Shown: positions 14,697 to 19,340 of the stretch, piece after piece | Layout: every line of letters begins with the position of its first letter | Numbering within the stretch: the stretch's first letter is position 1 | Source: J005 sp964613235 | GTDB lineage: Bacteria; Pseudomonadota; Zetaproteobacteria; Mariprofundales; Mariprofundaceae | Assembly: GCA_964613235.1 (NCBI GenBank) | Contig: CAZTGM010000033.1 | Span: forward strand, 1-19,340 | DNA: 19,340 nucleotides | Direction of reading: 5' to 3' | Made by a program: the position numbers and the translations under genes | The notes under the pieces: generated by a model | Told to the model about the DNA's origin: nothing | Database searches by the model: none | What the model saw: the letters and a program-made list of their open reading frames with translations, nothing else

Positions 14697-15785
14697 TCAG
14701 GATGGTTCGGCCAGCGCAAAGGACAGCGAATGACCGGGCTCGTCATCCAGACAGAATACCGAATGCCAGCAACAGTCAGCCGTACTGTGTTGCGGCAATA
14801 ACAACACATCACCGGCATGCAAGGTCAGCCCCCAGCCATGTTCAACCAACTGGCGGGTAAATGCCGGCGTATGGTTGAGCAGGATTTCCAGCGTGCCCTG
14901 ATCGTCGGATTCCATCGCCTCGACCAGCTTCTCTTGTGATGCTGCCATGGCCTTCAACGCAGCAAGCTGGTCATCCGCAAAACCGGGCAGAGCATCAGGC
15001 AGGGCCATGAACGCGTCGATTTCCCGCAGCAATACTTCGCGAGGCAAGGCCAGCCAGGCCGTACGCCCGTGCAGTTGCGCATAAACAACGCCATGATGAC
15101 CGTGTTCCACGTCCTGATGAAACTGGGCGCCGCCCTGCGGCGCATTGGAATAAATAATTCGCTCGACAAAATCCGGGCGAAAGCCCAGCAGTGTTTGTAA
15201 CAGTGCCTGCAGTGCTGCATGACGCGTTACCATGGCGCACTCGGGAAACACGCGTTCAGCCAGTTCCGCCGCCAACCGCTCGCGTAACGGATCGTCCTCC
15301 TGATCCTTGAACATCTCCATGCCGTAGGAAAAACGAAAACGAATGGAATCGTCCTCGTCGAAAAAGGACAGACAGGAGACCTTCATCCATAAATCCTCGG
15401 CAAACAATTCACCGGATTTCACTGCATCGAAGGCGATTTTCTCAATTTCCTGCATATCATGGCCGGAATGAATGGCGGCCAGCAACTCGAAATCGGGCTG
15501 CAGGCGCTGCTGATAAATCGCTTCATCGAGAATATCGACACAGCTCTCGCCATGGCGCACCCGTCGCATGATCGTCAGCGCATCGGCAATGGCATCGGCA
15601 TAATCGGACACATATGGCAACAACATGCCGGGCAGTCGCACTGCCAGACTGCGCTGCCAGCCCTCCATGATGGTCGCGGTATCGGGCATGGCTGGCGATG
15701 CCTCTGGCGCAACCCGTCCATGCACGGTGCCTCGACGCTGCAACAGCACACCTTCCTGCCCGGCGGCATCCGTCAGCCAGCGCAT
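14697..15785 (-). CDS. Unrecognised protein with a possible HxD...H metal site (cupin/JmjC-like?)
   Basis: A 362-residue protein I do not recognise with certainty. The C-terminal half has GGAQFHQDVEHGHHGVVYAQ (218-237), with H223-x-D225, then LHGRTAWLALP, and much later LTLHAGDVLLLPQHS (320-334) and CCWHSVFCL with H341. HxD followed by a distal His on beta-strand-like segments recalls Fe(II)/2-oxoglutarate dioxygenases or JmjC/cupin folds, but this is inference from pattern only. The N-terminal half (40-200) is predicted helical and acidic, with no known motif. There is no signal peptide and no membrane segment. The start at 15785 has GAGG about 9 bases upstream. It lies 50 bp after pckA and 56 bp before yyaL on the same strand, so the three may form one transcription unit. 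Confidence 0.7.
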   Translation of the reverse strand: MRWLTDAAGQEGVLLQRRGTVHGRVAPEASPAMPDTATIMEGWQRSLAVRLPGMLLPYVSDYADAIADALTIMRRVRHGESCVDILDEAIYQQRLQPDFELLAAIHSGHDMQEIEKIAFDAVKSGELFAEDLWMKVSCLSFFDEDDSIRFRFSYGMEMFKDQEDDPLRERLAAELAERVFPECAMVTRHAALQALLQTLLGFRPDFVERIIYSNAPQGGAQFHQDVEHGHHGVVYAQLHGRTAWLALPREVLLREIDAFMALPDALPGFADDQLAALKAMAASQEKLVEAMESDDQGTLEILLNHTPAFTRQLVEHGWGLTLHAGDVLLLPQHSTADCCWHSVFCLDDEPGHSLSFALAEPS

Positions 15786-15835
15786 CTGCTGCCGCCTCGA
15801 ATATCATGATGGCTATATATCATGCGGGCAGACTC

Positions 15836-17410
15836 CTAGATATCTCCAGAGTCATCAAGCATGGCATATTGCTGTTCAAAGTGCTGTTTGAGTCTGCGCG
15901 CGGCCTGCGTATATGCCTCCACGCTGCTCCAGGTATGCTCGGGATGCAAAATCGCTGTATCCACGCCAGGACAGGCACGTGGAATATGCAGGCCGAAAAT
16001 AGCATCGGCATCGTATTCCACATCATCCAGCGCACCATCGAGTGCCGCATTCAGCACGGCCCGTGTCACATCAATATCCATGCGCTCCCCGACTCCATAG
16101 GGTCCACCGCTCCACCCGGTGTTGATCAGCCAGCAATTGACATTCTGCTGCCGCAGCTTTTCGCCCAGCATCTGCGCATAAACCTTGGGATGACGCGCCA
16201 TGAACGGTGCGCCAAAGCAGGGAGAGAACGTCGCCTCCGGTTCACTGACGCCTGCTTCAGTACCGGCAACCTTGGCCGAATAACCCAGCAAAAAGAAATA
16301 CATGGCCTGCGCCGGCGTCAGCCGGGAAATCGGCGGCAACACCCCGAAGGCATCGGCCGTCAGCATCACCACATTGCTCGGCTGTGCCGCCACACCGGGA
16401 TAAATGGCGTTGGCAATGGCCTGAATCGGATAGGCGGCACGGGTATTCTCCGTCAGCGAAGCATCATCGAAATTCACGCGACGCGTCAATGTATCAAAGC
16501 AGACATTCTCCAGTATCGTACCAAAGCGCTCCGTCGCCTCATAAATCAGCGGCTCCTTTTCTCTGGACAGGCCGATCACCTTGGCATAGCAGCCCCCCTC
16601 GAAATTAAACACATCATGATGGCTCCAGCCATGTTCGTCATCACCGATCAGCCGACGACGCGGATCGGAAGACAGTGTGGTTTTACCCGTACCGGAAAGG
16701 CCGAAGAAAATCGCCACATCACCCTTCTCGCCGACATTGGCCGAGGCATGCATCGGCAGCACATCTTCTTCGGGCAACAGATAATTCATGATCGTAAAAA
16801 TCGACTTCTTGATTTCACCGGCATAGGCCGTGCCACCGATCAACACCAGTCGACGCGCCAAATGCAGAATCACAAATGCCTCCGAATGCGTACCGTCCTG
16901 GCTGGGCATGGCATGGAAATGAGGCACATGCAGCACCGTGAATTGCGGCTCATGAGCGCCGATATCCCGCCCCAGATCGACAGGGCGCACAAACATCGTG
17001 CGGGCAAACAATGCATGCCAGGCATCCTGCGTAATCACCCGCACCGGTTTCTCGAACTGTGAATCAGCCCCAACCAGGCAATCCTCAACATAGACCTGTT
17101 GCCCTTCCAGATAGCGGCATACACGCCGATACAGCGCATCAAACTTTTCTTCGGAAAAGGCCCGGTTGAACTCGCCCCACCAGACCTTGTCATGGCTTGT
17201 CGGGTCATCGACAATAAATTTGTCCTTCACTGCCCTTCCGGTGAAGTGGCCGGTTCGCACAAGCAGCGCCCCCATGTGTGCCAGATGCCCTTCCCGATTG
17301 CGAATCACATGTTCATAAAGCCTCGGCGAAGGCAAATCCCGGAAAATATCTTCCAGGTTGCAAATGCCCATATTCGCCAGTGCATCTCTGATTGTTGCGT
17401 CGAATGGCAT
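15836..17410 (-). CDS. pckA: Phosphoenolpyruvate carboxykinase (ATP)
   Basis: A 524-residue enzyme converting oxaloacetate and ATP to PEP, CO2 and ADP, the entry to gluconeogenesis. GRAVKDKFIV (58-67) binds oxaloacetate. YAGEIKKS (196-203) carries a catalytic lysine. FFGLSGTGKTTLS (235-247) is the kinase-1a P-loop, and GDDEHGW (256-262) is the kinase-2 metal site. These mark the ATP class rather than the GTP class. The start was set at 17410 because GGAGG lies 7 bases upstream; the in-frame ATG at 17416 sits only 1 base from it, and 17485 has nothing. The product, PEP, is the phosphate donor for the PTS in this window. Confidence 0.96.
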   Translation of the reverse strand: MPFDATIRDALANMGICNLEDIFRDLPSPRLYEHVIRNREGHLAHMGALLVRTGHFTGRAVKDKFIVDDPTSHDKVWWGEFNRAFSEEKFDALYRRVCRYLEGQQVYVEDCLVGADSQFEKPVRVITQDAWHALFARTMFVRPVDLGRDIGAHEPQFTVLHVPHFHAMPSQDGTHSEAFVILHLARRLVLIGGTAYAGEIKKSIFTIMNYLLPEEDVLPMHASANVGEKGDVAIFFGLSGTGKTTLSSDPRRRLIGDDEHGWSHHDVFNFEGGCYAKVIGLSREKEPLIYEATERFGTILENVCFDTLTRRVNFDDASLTENTRAAYPIQAIANAIYPGVAAQPSNVVMLTADAFGVLPPISRLTPAQAMYFFLLGYSAKVAGTEAGVSEPEATFSPCFGAPFMARHPKVYAQMLGEKLRQQNVNCWLINTGWSGGPYGVGERMDIDVTRAVLNAALDGALDDVEYDADAIFGLHIPRACPGVDTAILHPEHTWSSVEAYTQAARRLKQHFEQQYAMLDDSGDI

Positions 17411-17436
17411 GGCCATACCTCCCGTGCGTTTGCAAG

Positions 17437-17442
17437 ATTTTA
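17437..17442 (-). promoter_or_regulatory. Candidate -10 box for pckA
   Basis: TAAAAT on the minus strand lies 26 bases before the pckA ATG. It is inside an inverted repeat, TTTGC...GCAAA (17429-17448 region), that could be a regulator site. The -35 region is poor (TTTCCT at 17-base spacing). Confidence 0.3.
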
Positions 17443-17576
17443 TCGCAAATCGACTATTCAGGAAACCGCCACCGATTTCCCACATTGCCAGATAGCGCCA
17501 AAGCTGAAAGGGTTCGCCTCAATCCGGGGCGGATCATTCATCGTGAACAGCCGCCCTTTCAAAAGGGTGGCCCTGA

Positions 17577-17774
17577 ATGCGCTGGTTTCTTTGTTTGTTC
17601 ATCCTGCTTTGCAACGGTTGCCTGGCCGGAGCCGCGGCAGGGACCGCTGCCGGCACGGCGGCAGGAGCCACCGTTGGTGCGGCCGTCGGCATTACCACGG
17701 AAATCATCAAGGCTCCCTTCACCATCGGTGGCGCCATCATCGATGCCGTCAGTGATGACGACGAAGACGAATAG
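17577..17774 (+). CDS. Small glycine-zipper envelope protein, possible lipoprotein
   Basis: A 65-residue protein. MRWFLCLFILLCNGC is a short hydrophobic export signal ending in a Gly-Cys (C15) that could be lipidated, although the -3 residue is Cys rather than the preferred Leu. Then come small-residue repeats AGAAAGTAAGTAAGATVGAAVG (17-38) with GxxxG spacing typical of glycine zippers, an amphipathic stretch TEIIKAPFTIGGAIIDAV, and an acidic tail DDDEDE. The pattern resembles small proteobacterial lipoproteins of unknown function. It is divergent from pckA, with 166 bp between the starts. AAGGG lies about 9-10 bases upstream. Its composition is strongly biased, so confidence in expression is moderate. 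Confidence 0.6.
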   Translation: MRWFLCLFILLCNGCLAGAAAGTAAGTAAGATVGAAVGITTEIIKAPFTIGGAIIDAVSDDDEDE

Positions 17775-18061
17775 CCGCACCGGGAGCTGATCAAGGACAT
17801 CCGGAGTGGCACCGGCATGTTTTTCAGCATGCTACAGGAGCATTTCCGTAAAAACACCCAATGCTGGTTCGTTAATCAGAACTGCGGTGCAATAGTCACT
17901 GAATTGCCCGAAGATAGCGTCCAATCTGCCACACACAGTCGATTCCTACCGGGAAATTCTCCCCTCTTACCCGAATTTTTCACGAAGCCCATGTGAAGTG
18001 ATGAGAAAGTTGCGTTGAATCATAGCTTTAAGCCCTTCTCAAAAGTTTGCGAAACGTCCGG
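17775..18061. other. Intergenic stretch without a recognised gene
   Basis: A 287-bp region between convergent genes. The only open frame of note is 17817-17996 (+), 59 codons starting MFFSMLQEHFRKNTQCWFV, with GGAG 10 bases upstream; I recognise no family in it. Base composition is less GC-rich than the neighbours, especially after 17940. No terminator hairpin with a T-run was found. It may be decayed sequence. Confidence 0.4.
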
Positions 18062-18658
18062 TCAGCTCCGGGCTGCATCACAGGCCCTCGCCAGAAAGTC
18101 CATGTGATCCACTCCGAAAAACATTTCCGGACGGCGGGCGGGTGCTGCATGCAGGATGAATGTCGGCACACCGAATGCACCTGCATCAAGTGCCTGCTGT
18201 GTATATGTCTCAAAATCCTCGTTCTGTTGCCCTAGCCAGTGATGGGGCAAATGTTTAAGCGTAAATATCTGCTGTAACCAGTCATCGCGGGATACATCCA
18301 CCAGACCACTCCACAGCGCATCGAACACAGCCATGCCGAACATGCTTCGCTGTGCCTGTGGCAATGCTCCGATCATTCGTAACGCCGGCCTGCTGTCAAA
18401 ACTGCCCGGACGAATGACCTTCAACGGCACATCCAGATAAGCCGCCCAGCGCTTGAGGTCGCGCAAGGCATAGCGTGCCTTGTTTTTGATAAGTGCAGGC
18501 GACACATTACCGGAGCGTTTGATCAGACGAGGCAAATTCACCGGCAGCCAGTTGAAGGTGCAATGGTGCCGATCCGCGAAGATCTCCAGTTGCGTGCTGG
18601 CCAAATAACTGTAAGGACTGATAAAATCAAAATAAAAATCGACGTTCACACGCTGCAT
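18062..18658 (-). CDS. DsbA-fold 2-hydroxychromene-2-carboxylate isomerase-like protein
   Basis: A 198-residue protein. VDFYFDFISPYSYLAS (6-21) is the HCCA isomerase/GST-kappa signature, with S14 in the position of the active-site serine instead of a CxxC. GAFGVPTFI near 157-165 holds the cis-proline, and FFGVDHMDFL follows, both standard for the family. NahD-type members isomerise naphthalene pathway intermediates with glutathione, but many homologues act outside aromatic catabolism, and no such pathway is visible here. The start at 18658 has a weak AGG about 9 bases upstream. Confidence 0.88.
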   Translation of the reverse strand: MQRVNVDFYFDFISPYSYLASTQLEIFADRHHCTFNWLPVNLPRLIKRSGNVSPALIKNKARYALRDLKRWAAYLDVPLKVIRPGSFDSRPALRMIGALPQAQRSMFGMAVFDALWSGLVDVSRDDWLQQIFTLKHLPHHWLGQQNEDFETYTQQALDAGAFGVPTFILHAAPARRPEMFFGVDHMDFLARACDAARS

Positions 18659-18737
18659 CAAACAAACCTAACAGCATCACCGGATGCCGGGAAGCGCATC
18701 GGTATCCGCCTGGCACGCATGATCCAACGAGCCCGGA

Positions 18738-19334
18738 CTAATGCATCGTCTCGTGCGGCCTGATCCACCAATAGAGCAGCATCGCCGTCAAGGCTCCCAA
18801 CGTATCGGCCAGCATATCCTTTTGCGCATCCCAGATATCACCCTGGGAGCCCAGAAATTCGATGCCGGCCTCACCGCCATCGGCAACGGCATACCACCAT
18901 TCGATGATTTCATAACCGGCGGCAATACTCATGATGAAGAAGATACTGAACATCGTTGCCAGCACAGAGCCACACAAACGTTTTCGCAACAGCCACTCGG
19001 CCATGGCAAAGGCATAAAAACCTACGGAAAAATGTGCAATACGATCAAAATGATTACGCTCAAAACCAAACCAGTGTGAAACCGTCTCAAACGGTACATG
19101 AGCAAACGTGTAATGCGCACCGATGGTATGCCAGAACAACCAGACCGACATCATGGCATATGCCGCATCACTGAAACGAAAACGAAAATAACCCCAGACC
19201 AGAACAGCAAAGATCAGCACCACCGGTATACTTTCAGCCAGCCATACCTCGCGCGATCGCGGGCTGATCCCCAGAGCGATGAAAAAGATGACAAACACCA
19301 ACGCCAGCGCCCCCGGCAGCAGGTGGCTGCGCAT
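18738..19334 (-). CDS. YjdF/DUF2238 inner-membrane protein
   Basis: A 198-residue protein with about six hydrophobic segments (roughly 5-23, 36-52, 57-76, 100-119, 123-143, 172-192). The conserved family motifs are HYTFAHVPF, RIAHFSVGFYAF, AAGYEIIEWW and FLGSQGDIWDAQKDMLADT. These match the DUF2238 family (E. coli YjdF), whose function is not established. The ATG at 19334 lies 6 bases from the window edge, so the ribosome site cannot be judged, but the length is normal for the family. It is on the same strand as, and 79 bp upstream of, the isomerase-like gene. Confidence 0.9.
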   Translation of the reverse strand: MRSHLLPGALALVFVIFFIALGISPRSREVWLAESIPVVLIFAVLVWGYFRFRFSDAAYAMMSVWLFWHTIGAHYTFAHVPFETVSHWFGFERNHFDRIAHFSVGFYAFAMAEWLLRKRLCGSVLATMFSIFFIMSIAAGYEIIEWWYAVADGGEAGIEFLGSQGDIWDAQKDMLADTLGALTAMLLYWWIRPHETMH

Positions 19335-19340
19335 GTCTGT

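Noticed and set aside
15698..17062. 454-codon plus-strand frame
   Set aside because: Long, but antisense to pckA and rich in residues typical of shadow frames; pckA has all catalytic motifs.
1..19340. CRISPR array, toxin-antitoxin pair, phage or conjugation genes
   Set aside because: No regularly spaced direct repeats, and no gene with the relevant motifs, were seen in any part of the window.

Overview
This is a chromosomal window from a Gram-negative bacterium, most likely a Pseudomonadota (Proteobacteria). The clearest evidence is one tightly packed block, rpoN-hpf-ptsN-hprK-rapZ-IIA(Man)-ptsH-ptsI (4727-11323), together with a tRNA-bolA-monothiol glutaredoxin group. HPr kinase beside sigma-54, RapZ and a mannose-type IIA without any sugar permease points to a beta-, zeta- or deep-branching gammaproteobacterial (Acidithiobacillia/Xanthomonas-like) arrangement rather than an enteric one. 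The hpf product is the long form. The exact taxon cannot be fixed from the sequence alone.

Layout. 1-663 is gene-poor debris: a 264-bp MITE-like element with perfect 21-bp terminal inverted repeats inside a CTAG duplication, then an internally deleted remnant of a REP-associated (Y1/IS200-like) transposase. 664-2471 carries a small SAM methyltransferase and a DUF4442 hotdog thioesterase-like gene on the minus strand, divergent from an HxlR/DUF24 regulator. Three evenly spaced palindromes fill the divergent promoter region. 2479-3783 is a DEAD-box RNA helicase (RhlB-like). 3914-4589 holds tRNA(CAU), bolA and grx. 4727-11323 is the sigma-54/regulatory-PTS operon, and bioB follows at 11411-12385.

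A 100-N scaffold gap (12392-12491) is flanked by the same 55 bases on both sides. It is almost certainly a false gap between contigs that overlap. Beyond it, on the minus strand, pckA (ATP-type PEP carboxykinase), an unrecognised protein with a possible HxD...H metal site, and a YyaL/DUF255 thioredoxin-domain protein lie head to tail. A small glycine-zipper envelope protein is divergent from pckA. The window ends with a DsbA-fold HCCA-isomerase-like protein and a YjdF/DUF2238 membrane protein.

How it works together. EI (ptsI) would phosphorylate HPr at His15, and HPr would pass phosphate to IIA(Ntr) and IIA(Man). HprK would phosphorylate HPr at Ser46. No IIB or IIC is present, so this PTS looks regulatory and is wired to sigma-54, ribosome hibernation (HPF) and RapZ. 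Gene overlaps of the ATGA type (three times) argue for one transcript with translational coupling. No clearly new multi-gene system is evident. The best candidates for a second look are the HxlR operator array with a possibly leaderless regulator gene, the unrecognised pckA-yyaL middle gene, the possible hidden signal peptide on YyaL, the MITE/RAYT debris and the false assembly gap.
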